A stretch of DNA of 64,000 bases from Bacillus chungangensis. GTDB taxonomy: Bacteria; Bacillota; Bacilli; Bacillales; Bacillaceae_C. The stretch is taken from NCBI RefSeq assembly GCF_030812995.1, contig NZ_JAUSTT010000017.1, positions 48,712-112,711 of the forward strand, written 5' to 3'. A program made the translations under genes and the position numbers. The notes beneath the pieces were generated by a model. That model saw nothing but the letters and a program-made list of their open reading frames with translations. It had not been told where the DNA came from and ran no database searches. Positions 8,594 to 16,995 of this stretch are shown in pieces (the first letter of the stretch is position 1; every line of letters starts with the position of its first letter).

Positions 8594-8865
8594 GACTCGA
8601 TTTCGCCCCCCAATGCTGATAAAGATACTGGACGAACTGGCGGTTGTACCTTTAGCGGAAGATCATGAGCAATCCCATTTCCTTTCACTTCTTTTAGGAC
8701 AGCATCTATTGCTGTTCTGCACGTCCGTCCTCCACAATAGCCCATTCCTGCTCTTGTCCGTAATTTGACTTCACGAGCTGAGCATTGATAAGTTTCAGCA
8801 GTATGTTTGATGTTCTCGAGCGTAACCTCTTCACATCTACAAATGATCATTGTTGATTTCTCCAT
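8590..8865 (-). CDS. BFD-like [2Fe-2S] protein, free-standing C-terminal domain of an HcnB-type subunit
   Basis: Starting at MEKSTMIICRC the product is 91 residues. An upstream in-frame ATG exists, but GTGGGAG sits just before this one. The CxC (C9, C11) and Cx4C (C44, C49) motifs match the bacterioferritin-associated ferredoxin-like cluster site. In HcnB, OoxA and many proline/hydroxyproline dehydrogenases this domain is fused to the FAD subunit; here it is separate. It is first in the three-gene minus-strand operon and overlaps the ferredoxin gene. Confidence 0.82.
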   Translation of the reverse strand: MEKSTMIICRCEEVTLENIKHTAETYQCSAREVKLRTRAGMGYCGGRTCRTAIDAVLKEVKGNGIAHDLPLKVQPPVRPVSLSALGGEIES

Positions 8866-8926
8866 CTCCCACTTTCCCCTTTTTCCTTCAATTTCATAGA
8901 TTATTACAGTGATTTCTTTCAATCAA

Positions 8927-8955
8927 TATTTAACACATTATGTTTGAAAATACAA
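8927..8955 (-). promoter_or_regulatory. Candidate promoter for the minus-strand oxidase operon
   Basis: On the minus strand, TTGTAT (8955-8950) and TAAATA (8932-8927) are separated by 17 bases and lie about 60 bases before the start codon. The -10 match is moderate. Confidence 0.4.
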
Positions 8956-8992
8956 CATATTTAGAAAGATGATAAAAATTTTTCTTAAGAAG

Positions 8993-9022
8993 TTGTAAAG
9001 TAGTTATCTGATCTATTATACT
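8993..9022 (+). promoter_or_regulatory. Candidate promoter for the plus-strand oxidase gene
   Basis: TTGTAA (8993-8998) and TATACT (9017-9022) lie 18 bases apart, about 65 bases before the chosen start. With the minus-strand promoter this gives a compact divergent control region. Confidence 0.5.
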
Positions 9023-9088
9023 GGCATGGAGAGAACGTCAGATAAAAAGAATCTAGGGTGGATGATTTTTTATAGGGGGAAGGAAGAA

Positions 9089-10267
9089 ATGAATACAGTA
9101 AATCATGCAGAAGTCGCTGTAATTGGGGGAGGAATCGTTGGTTGTGCAGTTGCTTACTATATCGCTAAGGCTGGTTTAGACTGCATGCTAATTGAAAAAG
9201 GGGATCTTGTTAGCGGTACATCGTCTCGATGTGATGGAAATATTACTTCAGTGGATAAGGACCCAGGTTTTGACAGCCAAATGTCTTTAATTAGTCAAGA
9301 TTTAGTATTAGAGCTTAATAAAGAATTGGAGATCCCATTTGAATATCGGGCGCTTGGAAGTCTTTTAGTATGTGAATCAGAGATAGAAATGGAAGCGGCG
9401 GAAAAATGGGTAAAGAGTCAAAAAGAAGCCGGTTTGCCATTTAAAATGCTTGACCGCTCTGATATACGCCAAGAATCTCCTTATTTTGCAGATGATATCC
9501 TTGGCGGTCTGGAATGTACAACCGATTCACTCATTAATCCTTACTTGTTTTGTTATTCTTTAGTAGAAAAGGCGAAACAATATGATTTAAAAGTATACAC
9601 ACACAGAGAAGTGAAATCGATTACAAAACAGGACCACTTTCTTATTAAAACAAGCAATGGAAGTTTTACCGCAAAAAAAGTTGTTAATGCTGCGGGTGTT
9701 TGGGCGCCATTTATAGGTGAAATGCTAGGTGTTCATATACCAATTAAGCCTCGTAAGGGCCATATTATCGTTGGTTCTAGGCAACAGCCTATCGGCATGA
9801 GAAACGTAATGGAATTTGGCTATCTCATTTCAAAATTTGGCGGTGTACGCCAAGTAGATGAAGAGACAGAAAAATATGGAGTAGCACTTGTATTAGAGCC
9901 GACAGAGAGTCAAAATTTTCTCATTGGAAGCAGCCGCCAATTTGTAGGCTATGATGGTACAATTGATCTAAATGTGGTTAAATGTATTGCAAGAAGAGCG
10001 TTAAGATTTTTCCCGAAAATGAATGATTTTAATATCATTCGTACGTATACTGGAATGAGGCCTTGGACAGAAGATCATTTGCCAATTGTTTCACATGTCG
10101 ATGAAGTGCCTGGTTTTTATATTGCTGCTGGACATGAAGGCGACGGCATTAGTTTGGCAGCTGTCACTGGAAAATTAATCGAAGAATTAATTCGCGAGCA
10201 GACAGAGACGATCATCCCAGCAGAGCCGCTCCGATATAATCGTTTCCAAAAAGAAACGGTATCATAG
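9089..10267 (+). CDS. FAD-dependent amine oxidase (DadA family), HcnC/opine oxidase subunit B-like
   Basis: This is a 392-residue DadA/glycine-oxidase-type flavoprotein. The ADP-binding motif IGGGIVG lies at residues 12-18. The SGTSSRCDG segment contacts FAD. The C-terminal part has RPWTEDHLPIV and the HEGDGISLAAVTGKL signature that closes the flavin site. An upstream in-frame ATG at 9026 has no ribosome binding site, whereas GGGGGAAGGAAG precedes 9089. It faces away from the three minus-strand subunit genes. Together the four genes supply all parts of an HcnABC-type dehydrogenase, so this is probably the substrate-oxidising subunit. D-proline, D-hydroxyproline or another secondary amine is plausible; cyanide production from glycine is not implied. 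Confidence 0.85.
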   Translation: MNTVNHAEVAVIGGGIVGCAVAYYIAKAGLDCMLIEKGDLVSGTSSRCDGNITSVDKDPGFDSQMSLISQDLVLELNKELEIPFEYRALGSLLVCESEIEMEAAEKWVKSQKEAGLPFKMLDRSDIRQESPYFADDILGGLECTTDSLINPYLFCYSLVEKAKQYDLKVYTHREVKSITKQDHFLIKTSNGSFTAKKVVNAAGVWAPFIGEMLGVHIPIKPRKGHIIVGSRQQPIGMRNVMEFGYLISKFGGVRQVDEETEKYGVALVLEPTESQNFLIGSSRQFVGYDGTIDLNVVKCIARRALRFFPKMNDFNIIRTYTGMRPWTEDHLPIVSHVDEVPGFYIAAGHEGDGISLAAVTGKLIEELIREQTETIIPAEPLRYNRFQKETVS

Positions 10268-10327
10268 ACTTAGATGGCAAAAACTTGAAAAAAAGCTAGG
10301 TAAATCGTACATAAATACTGGAAAATG

Positions 10328-10398
10328 GCTGCCCATGTTTCTATAATATATGTGTCTGATAAACGATATCATGAATGTTAGAAAATGCTATGGGCAGC
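10328..10398. other. Long-range inverted repeat upstream of cvfB
   Basis: GCTGCCCAT (10328-10336) and ATGGGCAGC (10390-10398) are exact inverted copies, each preceded by GAAAATG. They enclose an AT-rich stretch containing TATAATATATG. This could fold as a leader structure or bound a promoter. Confidence 0.4.
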
Positions 10399-10469
10399 AA
10401 ATTGAAAAACGTGCTATTTTTAGAGAATGAATTATTTTAGATATGGCATGAACAGAAAGGAATTTTATA

Positions 10470-11327
10470 ATGGAAAGAAGTCTACAAGCAGGGACGGTCG
10501 TAACATTAAATATTGAGAGGGAAGCACCGTTCGGATATTTTTTATCTAACGGAGAAGAGGACGTCCTATTACATCATAGTGAAATCAACGAAGACTTTAA
10601 CCCAGAAGAACCGCAAACTGTTTTTTTGTTTCAAGATCACCAGGGTAGATTAGCGGCAACGATGACGATTCCAAACGTCCAAGTTGACAAGTATGATTGG
10701 GTAGAGGTTGTTGGAGTTGAGCAGGATTTAGGAGTATTTGTCGATATAGGCATCCAGAAAGACATTCTCGTTTCAAAAGACGATTTGCCTGCACTTATTT
10801 CTCTATGGCCTGTAGTAGAAGATCGTCTTTATTGTTCCCTTAAAACAGATAAGAAAGGGCGTTTATTTGGGAAACTTGCTACTGAGGATACGATTAGAAA
10901 AATCGTTCAGCCGGCAACAAAAGCTGATTTTAATAAGAATGTGACAGCATATGTCTATCGTGTATTAATGGTTGGTTCACTTGTGTTAACCGAAGAAGGA
11001 TGGCTAGGTTTTATCCATCAATCTGAACGAAAAACAGAACCGCGTCTTGGCCAAAAAGTGGAAGGACGAATTATTGGCGTCAAAGAAGATGGCTCTGTCC
11101 ATCTTTCCCTTTTAAAACGAGGTCATGAAGCACAAGAGGATGATGCGGAAAAAATTTTAGCCTATTTAGACAGCCGGCAAGGTTCGATGCCTTATTGGGA
11201 TAAAAGCAGACCAGAAGAGATCCAAGCTCGTTTTCAAATGAGCAAGGCGGCATTCAAACGAGCTCTCGGCAAGTTGATGAAGGAAGATAAAGTGAAACAG
11301 GAAAATGGCTGGACATATCGAAAATGA
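10470..11327 (+). CDS. cvfB: S1-domain RNA-binding protein CvfB (YitL family)
   Basis: This 285-residue protein matches the CvfB/YitL family in length and layout. Two N-terminal OB/S1-like segments (about 1-140) are followed by a third S1 domain around 145-210 (LGQKVEGRIIGVKEDGSVHLSL). A C-terminal winged-helix domain follows (FQMSKAAFKRALGKLMKEDK, about 250-275). The family binds RNA and in Staphylococcus aureus affects virulence gene expression; its precise role in bacilli is unclear. It is a single gene with its own AAAGGAATT ribosome binding site and downstream terminator. Confidence 0.85.
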   Translation: MERSLQAGTVVTLNIEREAPFGYFLSNGEEDVLLHHSEINEDFNPEEPQTVFLFQDHQGRLAATMTIPNVQVDKYDWVEVVGVEQDLGVFVDIGIQKDILVSKDDLPALISLWPVVEDRLYCSLKTDKKGRLFGKLATEDTIRKIVQPATKADFNKNVTAYVYRVLMVGSLVLTEEGWLGFIHQSERKTEPRLGQKVEGRIIGVKEDGSVHLSLLKRGHEAQEDDAEKILAYLDSRQGSMPYWDKSRPEEIQARFQMSKAAFKRALGKLMKEDKVKQENGWTYRK

Positions 11328-11419
11328 GCCTTTATTGCTGTGAAAATCGTATAGTTTTAAATTTATATACATAAAGGAAAAACAAAAACCATTAAATGGA
11401 ACTAATAGGTCCAAAGAGT

Positions 11420-11449
11420 CCTGCTTCAAATATGGAGCAGGCTTTTTTT
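11420..11449 (+). terminator. Terminator after cvfB
   Basis: CCTGCT and AGCAGG arms around TCAAATATGG are followed by a seven-T run. Confidence 0.85.
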
Positions 11450-11976
11450 ATTGAATTTTTTACGAAAATCCATCATATGTAAACGATTACTTAAGCATCG
11501 GTTAGCTTTTTTAAAAGTTTCTCCCACAGTTTGTAGAAGGGGATATACCGAAAGACACAAGTTTGTTTTATACAGGGATACAGGAGATGTTAGACACTCA
11601 AGTTGAAAGAGGATCTACGTTTTTCATTTTAGGTTCTCTATAAAAAAAGAGAATGCCTTTTATCTGACGAGTGAGTTACACCTATAAAAAGAACAAAAAC
11701 ATCTGTACTAAAAGATTAGATATTTTGTAGGGGTTTGAATATGATCTTTCGTCTATTATTTGAAGGTATTTATTTTTTATATTTTCTGGGATATGGTTAT
11801 TTAAAAAAAGTTGCAATCTACTAATGGGATGATAGATTCCATTATGGAAGTATCACTTTATGATACTAAAGAGGTTTTTAAAAATCTTTAGGTTTTCTTT
11901 AGCTTTTTTTTTTCTTTTTTTAAACTTTGATGTTTAGACTGTCTATGAATGGCAATTTGATGGAGGAATGTTAGGG
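11450..11976. other. Gene-poor stretch with decayed coding sequence and a palindrome
   Basis: No supported gene is present. A plus-strand open stretch of 42 codons at 11521-11643 reads like a protein C-terminus (VEGDIPKDTSLFYTGIQEML...) but has stops before it and no start, so it may be a remnant of an unidentified gene. A 27-codon ORF at 11741 with a weak ribosome binding site is probably fortuitous. AGTATCA-CTTTA-TGATACT at 11849-11867 is a perfect seven-base-arm palindrome upstream of the carboxypeptidase gene and could be an operator. Confidence 0.4.
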
Positions 11977-12870
11977 ATGAAAAAGTTTAAAAAAATAATT
12001 CTTTTTCTTGTTATCGCAGTTATCGCATTTACTCTCTTTTTTAAAGTGAAAGATCCTAATATCAAAGCTAAATCAGCGGTGTTGATGAATGCGGATACTG
12101 GAGAAATTCTTTATCAGAAAAATCAAGATGTCCCGCTTGCAGCGGCGAGTATGTCGAAAATGATGACACAGTATCTTGTACTTGAACAGATTGAGGCTGG
12201 ATTGCTTAATTGGGAAGAACAAGTTGTGATAAGCAGCCACTCAGCTGATAGTGAAGGTGTAAAGATCGACATTGAATTAGGAGATACATTGACTGTTCGC
12301 GATTTATTCATTGCAACAGTAGTAGCATCTGCAAACAATGCTGCTGTTGCTTTAGCAGAGCATGTTGCTGGAAGTGAAGCGGAATTCACAAAGCTAATGA
12401 ATGAAAAAGCGGTAGAAATGAACTTATCGGATGAAACAAACTTTGTTAATGCAACTGGCTTGGAAAATAAACAGTTAGATGATGATGAAACACAAATGTC
12501 TGCTTTAGATGTTGCGACATTGTCGTATCATCTCTTGAATGACTTTCCTAAAGTGCTAGAAGTGACGAGTCTGTCTCAATACCAATTAGATTATGATGAT
12601 ATCGTTCTATATAGCACGAATGAAATGCTAGAAACATATTCACCTTTTTATTTTGAAGGTGTCGATGGATTGAAAACGGGATTTACAGATGAAGCAGGCT
12701 ATTGTTTTGCTGGAACAGCAAAACAAGGGGATACAAGGTTAATATCGGTTGTAATGGGAACAGAAGATGATGAGCAGCGTTTTATTGAAACAAAGACTTT
12801 GCTATCATTTGGATTTAATAAATTTCAGCTTCCTTCGCTTCGAGCGATTGTGAAAGACCTATTTAAATAA
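11977..12870 (+). CDS. Membrane-anchored D-alanyl-D-alanine carboxypeptidase (short form)
   Basis: The ATG at 11977 is ten bases after GGAGG, while the ATG at 11968 is too close to it. The 297-residue product has an N-terminal membrane helix (about 6-23) and an outside catalytic domain of the S11/PBP5 family. Active-site motifs are S58-M-S-K61, a SAN triad (SANNAAVAL) and KTGFTDEAGY. It lacks the C-terminal PBP5_C beta domain and amphipathic anchor of DacA-type enzymes. It should trim the terminal D-Ala of peptidoglycan stem peptides. It is the first of a co-directional set with the sigma-like gene and a second carboxypeptidase. Confidence 0.88.
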   Translation: MKKFKKIILFLVIAVIAFTLFFKVKDPNIKAKSAVLMNADTGEILYQKNQDVPLAAASMSKMMTQYLVLEQIEAGLLNWEEQVVISSHSADSEGVKIDIELGDTLTVRDLFIATVVASANNAAVALAEHVAGSEAEFTKLMNEKAVEMNLSDETNFVNATGLENKQLDDDETQMSALDVATLSYHLLNDFPKVLEVTSLSQYQLDYDDIVLYSTNEMLETYSPFYFEGVDGLKTGFTDEAGYCFAGTAKQGDTRLISVVMGTEDDEQRFIETKTLLSFGFNKFQLPSLRAIVKDLFK

Positions 12871-12946
12871 TCTAATCTTTTAGCCTAGAGGAATTACTTG
12901 GAAAATGTATCAATCATCACTTATTACAGAAGGAGGACCGTTTACG

Positions 12947-14113
12947 ATGAAAGATGAAGAGATGTATAGGCTGCTGAAAAAAAGCCAGCAAGGAGATGAC
13001 CGAGCTTTTCATTTGCTATATGCCTCAATTTATCAAGATGTCTATCGAACGGTGTTTCTTCTTGTAGATAGTGAAAAGGAAAGGGAGTATGTGTTAAAGG
13101 ATATTTATATTCGGCTGCGTCAGGTCAAACTTGTTCAGGAAAATCTTCCTTTTCGTTATTGGCTTCACGGAATGATGATAAGAGAACTTAAAAAAAGAAA
13201 GCACCATTATAAAGGGTTTCTGTTCCGGTTCTTATCTAGAAAAACAACAATCTTTCAATATTTATCTAATCAGCAGCGTCAAATTATCGTATTTAGGTAC
13301 TATCATCACTATTCTTTTCCGGAGATTGCGGAGCTGCTTGCTATGCCATTGAAAAAGGTGATCACATATCATCGTACTGCACTTCATGCTCTTCGGTTTG
13401 ATACCATTGAAGGGGATGTGGAAGAAAAGTTGTGCCACGATCTTCACATGCGCGTCGAAGAAATTGAATCTTCATCGCCAACGTTAAAAAAAGGATGCAA
13501 TACTAGAGTTGCTATGTCTGCAAACGAGAAAAGAGACTTTAAAAATCCTAGTAGTCTCAATATAGCAATTGCTCTGCCAACTCTAATATTATCAGCGATT
13601 TTGATCAGCTTTTTTTTGATGGAATGGAAGCCGCTTCCTTTAGTGCATGCGAAAAAGGCAGAGGAGGAAATCCATGAATCAGCTTCTTTTTTAAGTGAAG
13701 TACAATGGGATCAATGTGGGAAGGATATACCAAATCAGTCTTATGATCATATTTCAATAGAATATAAGGGAAAAGATCCAGTAAACTTACAAGTCCTAAT
13801 CAATCCATATACGGATGAATTAGAAGGGGTTATGCAAGAAGCATGTATGTTATTAGAGGCGGATGTAATGTCGATGCCAGATAAACAAGTGAATGAAAAT
13901 ATTGCGGTGTTGATTGGTGATATGTATGGTAGTCTAGAAGGATACCATAGTACAATAGAAAAGTTGAGGCATCCGAAGCAGAAAACGATGCTGATAACTT
14001 ATAGTCACCAAGATAAAGCAAAACCAAGCTTTCAAGTGTTTCTTCAGGGAAATAAGATCAATGTCCGTCTTTATAAACGCTTTGAAAGTAAGGATGGTGG
14101 TGCTTTAAACTAG
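12947..14113 (+). CDS. Sigma-70-like protein fused to a transmembrane segment and an extracytoplasmic domain
   Basis: The start at 12947 follows GAAGGAGG at good spacing, giving 388 residues. The N-terminal part resembles an ECF sigma factor. Region 2 lies at about 5-65 (LLKKSQQGDDRAFHLLYASI), although its DNA-melting/-10 segment is degenerate (KDIYIRLRQ instead of the usual QETFLRLW type). A region 4 helix-turn-helix lies at about 105-155 (YSFPEIAELLAMPLKKVITY). One hydrophobic helix spans about 203-224, and about 160 residues with two cysteines would lie outside. It may be a membrane-tethered regulator or a sigma/anti-sigma fusion. No separate anti-sigma gene is adjacent. The flanking carboxypeptidases suggest a cell-wall target. 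Confidence 0.75.
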   Translation: MKDEEMYRLLKKSQQGDDRAFHLLYASIYQDVYRTVFLLVDSEKEREYVLKDIYIRLRQVKLVQENLPFRYWLHGMMIRELKKRKHHYKGFLFRFLSRKTTIFQYLSNQQRQIIVFRYYHHYSFPEIAELLAMPLKKVITYHRTALHALRFDTIEGDVEEKLCHDLHMRVEEIESSSPTLKKGCNTRVAMSANEKRDFKNPSSLNIAIALPTLILSAILISFFLMEWKPLPLVHAKKAEEEIHESASFLSEVQWDQCGKDIPNQSYDHISIEYKGKDPVNLQVLINPYTDELEGVMQEACMLLEADVMSMPDKQVNENIAVLIGDMYGSLEGYHSTIEKLRHPKQKTMLITYSHQDKAKPSFQVFLQGNKINVRLYKRFESKDGGALN

Positions 14114-14130
14114 AATGGAGGAATAATAGA

Positions 14131-15459
14131 GTGAAGTATCATTTCAAGGCCGCATTTATAGCTAGCTTCCTAGCAATGTGGATGCTAGGAAGCAGCGCTT
14201 TTTTCACTTCCTATGTATATGCAGAAGAAGCGCCTGACATTCAAGCGGATGCAGCCATTGCTGTAGAGCTAAGTACAGGGAAAATCGTCTATGAAAAAAA
14301 TGCCAATGCTCTCTTAGGAATTGCTTCAATGACGAAAATGATGTCAGAATATCTGCTGTTTGAAGCGATTGCGGAAAAGAAAGTTAGCTGGGATCAAACT
14401 TATCAAGTAAATGAACATACATATAAGATTTCTCAAGATCTAGGTCTTTCTAATGTACCATTACGAAGAGACGGCACTTATACAATCCAAGAGCTGTATG
14501 AAGCAATGGCTATATACTCAGCAAATGCTGCGACAATGGCAATTGCCGAAACAATTGCTGGTTCAGAAGGCGAATTTGTAAAAATGATGAACGAAAAAGG
14601 AACAGAACTTGGATTAGGAGAGTTTCAATTTGTCAATTCAACTGGGCTTAATAATAGTGACTTAAAAGGAATGCATCCAGAAGGAACAGGTCCAGAAGAT
14701 GACAATATGATGTCTGCCAGAGCAACTGCTAAATTAGCAATGCGTTTATTAACGGATTATCCGGAAATATTGGAGACTGCTAGTACTCCTCAAATGACGT
14801 TTCAAGATGGGACAGCAGATGCAATTGTTTTACAAAACACGAATTTTATGCTGCCTTCTCTTATCTATGATACAGAAGGAGTAGATGGACTTAAAACAGG
14901 ATTTACTGATTTTGCCGGCTATTGTTTTACTGGGACAGCAGAAAGAAATGGAGTCCGTATTATTACCGTAGTGATGAATGCAAAGGATGAAAACGGAAAA
15001 ACTAGTAATAAAGCTCGTTTTGATGCGACGAAGAAACTGATGGAGTATGTTTTCGAACATTATGATCTTGTTGAATTATTTCCAACTAACTATCAATTCG
15101 ACAAAAAATCGTCTTTGCCTGTGAGGCAAGCAAAAAGAAAAAAAGTCGATATTCACACAGATAAACCATTATCTGTCTTCCTTAAAAAAAGTGAAAAAGA
15201 CTCCTATGAAGCAGTGTTGACCGTTGATAAGCAAGCACTTAATGAAGAAGAAGGCGTGACAGCCCCTATTAAAAAGGGAACAGTTGTTGGTTCATTAACA
15301 GCTCAATCTAAAGAAGGCGATTCATATGGATATTTAAATGATGCGCCATCTGTAAATGTTGTCATCAAGGAGGATATAAAAAAAGCAGGTTGGTTCACTT
15401 TAATGATACGATCGGTTGGAGATTTTTTCACAGAGTTATGGAATAATGTAAGCAAGTAG
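14131..15459 (+). CDS. D-alanyl-D-alanine carboxypeptidase, DacA/PBP5 type
   Basis: This 442-residue enzyme starts at GTG 14131, twelve bases downstream of GGAGG. Residues 1-31 are a signal peptide with cleavage near VYA-EE. The S11 catalytic domain carries S66-M-T-K69, SAN (SANAATMAIAE) and KTGFTDFAGYCF. A PBP5_C beta domain follows at about 325-415. The C-terminal amphipathic helix (WFTLMIRSVGDFFTELWNN) would anchor it to the outer membrane face. It removes the terminal D-Ala of peptidoglycan precursors. Seventeen bases separate it from the sigma-like gene, so the two are probably co-transcribed. Confidence 0.9.
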   Translation: MKYHFKAAFIASFLAMWMLGSSAFFTSYVYAEEAPDIQADAAIAVELSTGKIVYEKNANALLGIASMTKMMSEYLLFEAIAEKKVSWDQTYQVNEHTYKISQDLGLSNVPLRRDGTYTIQELYEAMAIYSANAATMAIAETIAGSEGEFVKMMNEKGTELGLGEFQFVNSTGLNNSDLKGMHPEGTGPEDDNMMSARATAKLAMRLLTDYPEILETASTPQMTFQDGTADAIVLQNTNFMLPSLIYDTEGVDGLKTGFTDFAGYCFTGTAERNGVRIITVVMNAKDENGKTSNKARFDATKKLMEYVFEHYDLVELFPTNYQFDKKSSLPVRQAKRKKVDIHTDKPLSVFLKKSEKDSYEAVLTVDKQALNEEEGVTAPIKKGTVVGSLTAQSKEGDSYGYLNDAPSVNVVIKEDIKKAGWFTLMIRSVGDFFTELWNNVSK

Positions 15460-15502
15460 ATTTCATCATATGACGTCTCTTGAATCTTTCCTACTAAAAT
15501 TC

Positions 15503-15538
15503 CTATCCCTCACTTTCAGTTCGTTAAGTGAGGGATAG
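15503..15538 (+). terminator. Hairpin after the DacA-type gene
   Basis: CTATCCCTCACTT and AAGTGAGGGATAG form a perfect 13-base stem. The following CTTGTTGTG is only partly U-rich, so it could also be a partial terminator before the kinase gene. Confidence 0.65.
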
Positions 15539-15589
15539 CTTGTTGTGACTGGATATAAAAAACGTACTTTATTGGGAGGAGATCACTCC

Positions 15590-16777
15590 ATGCAACGTGA
15601 TCCTTTTTATTATGTGAAGGCAATATCGAAGTGGCGATTCGTTTTTATGCTTGTTGCAGCTCTAGCATGTGCATGGATTACCGTGTATATTCTAAAGCTA
15701 TTTATTATACAATTTGTGAATAGATCGACTACTCTATGGGGCCTCTATATAGAGTTCATTCAACTTTTTGGACCTGCTAAATACAATCAGTACATAGAAT
15801 CATTTGGGATGATTTTTCAATTTTTGTGTATTCTTGGTTTTTTCATATTGTATATATATTTATTTTATGAACGAGCAAAGAGAAGCTATCATGATAAATG
15901 CTTTCAAAATATGCTAAGGGAAATATCTTATATTGCAAAAGGAAACTTTACACATAAACTAAATGCACCACCAATAAAAGAGTTGGAAGAACTTGCTATG
16001 AATGTTGATAATATTGTAGAAAAATTAAAAATATCCATCCAGGAGGAACGCTTGGCCGAACAAGCAAAAAATGAATTGATAACGAATGTTTCTCATGATT
16101 TAAGAACGCCTTTAACCTCTTTAATAGGATACATTGGATTAATTCAGCAAGATCAGTACCGTGATGAAGTTGAACTTCGCTATTATATCGAAGTGATAAA
16201 TGAAAAAGTGATAAGACTTCATCAATTGATTCAGGATTTGTTTGAATATACACGTGTTCAATATAAAGGTGCTCACCTCCATAAAATACCTGTAAATATT
16301 TCCGAAATAGTTGGACAGCTTACAGCACAATATCGCTACCAAATGCAAGAGGCTAAACTGGAGTGCAGGCAATTTATTTCTTCTGGCAAGCTAATGGTGC
16401 TCGCAGATAGCAACAAACTAGGACGGGTATTTGAGAATCTCCTTTGGAATGCCATTAAATATGGAAAAGATGGGAAATATATCGATATTCATGCTTGTGA
16501 AGATCATAAAATGATTAAAGTTACAATTACGAATTACGGTTCGCCCATTTCTAAGATTGATTTGCCTTATATTTTTGAACGCTTTTATCGGGTTGAAAAA
16601 TCCCGTTCTGAAGAAACAGGCGGTTCTGGATTAGGATTAGCGATTGCAAAAGGCATTATTGAACAGCATGAAGGATTTATTACTGCGGATAGTAATGGAG
16701 AAAAAACAATTTTTACTGTAAAACTATTAAAACTCGAAAAAGAGGAGAGTTCAATTAGTTCAGGCTTAAAAAGTTAA
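15590..16777 (+). CDS. VanS-like sensor histidine kinase without adjacent response regulator
   Basis: The ATG at 15590 has GGGAGGA nine bases upstream; an earlier in-frame GTG lacks a site. The 395-residue product has two N-terminal membrane helices (about 15-40 and 65-95) and a HAMP-like linker. The dimerisation/phosphoacceptor motif is NVSHDLRTPLTSL. The ATPase domain has an N box (NLLWNAIKYGKDG) and a G box (GGSGLGLAIAKG). This architecture is typical of the VanS/WalK-like group. No receiver-domain gene lies beside it, so its partner must be elsewhere. Position directly after two D,D-carboxypeptidases suggests cell-wall sensing, as in VanS systems, but this is inference. Confidence 0.85.
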   Translation: MQRDPFYYVKAISKWRFVFMLVAALACAWITVYILKLFIIQFVNRSTTLWGLYIEFIQLFGPAKYNQYIESFGMIFQFLCILGFFILYIYLFYERAKRSYHDKCFQNMLREISYIAKGNFTHKLNAPPIKELEELAMNVDNIVEKLKISIQEERLAEQAKNELITNVSHDLRTPLTSLIGYIGLIQQDQYRDEVELRYYIEVINEKVIRLHQLIQDLFEYTRVQYKGAHLHKIPVNISEIVGQLTAQYRYQMQEAKLECRQFISSGKLMVLADSNKLGRVFENLLWNAIKYGKDGKYIDIHACEDHKMIKVTITNYGSPISKIDLPYIFERFYRVEKSRSEETGGSGLGLAIAKGIIEQHEGFITADSNGEKTIFTVKLLKLEKEESSISSGLKS

Positions 16778-16960
16778 GGCTTAGGTCAATTCAGAATTGC
16801 AACAGTATGGAACGAAGAGAAGTCAGCGTTCATAGCAGTTTTACATTGTTGACGCTACTCCTACCTTAGTCGTAATTACCTTTCCTTCCTTTGTAGCAAA
16901 TGTTAGAAAATAAAGATAAAAAGATGGAAATTCATTTCGAAAACCGATATATTTAATAAT

Positions 16961-16978
16961 ACGTTCGATGTCGAACGT
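16961..16978. promoter_or_regulatory. 18-base palindromic operator upstream of the ABC exporter
   Basis: ACGTTCGA-TG-TCGAACGT has perfect eight-base arms. It lies between a possible -10 (TAATAAT, 16954-16960) and the ribosome binding site (16981-16990), an ideal repressor position. No regulator gene is adjacent. Confidence 0.65.
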
Positions 16979-16995
16979 GAGGGAGGAGGGTTTTT

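Noticed and set aside
6982..10267. Hydrogen cyanide synthase hcnABC proper
   Set aside because: Subunit fusion and gene order differ, and this enzyme superfamily is dominated by amine/proline dehydrogenases; cyanide production cannot be inferred.
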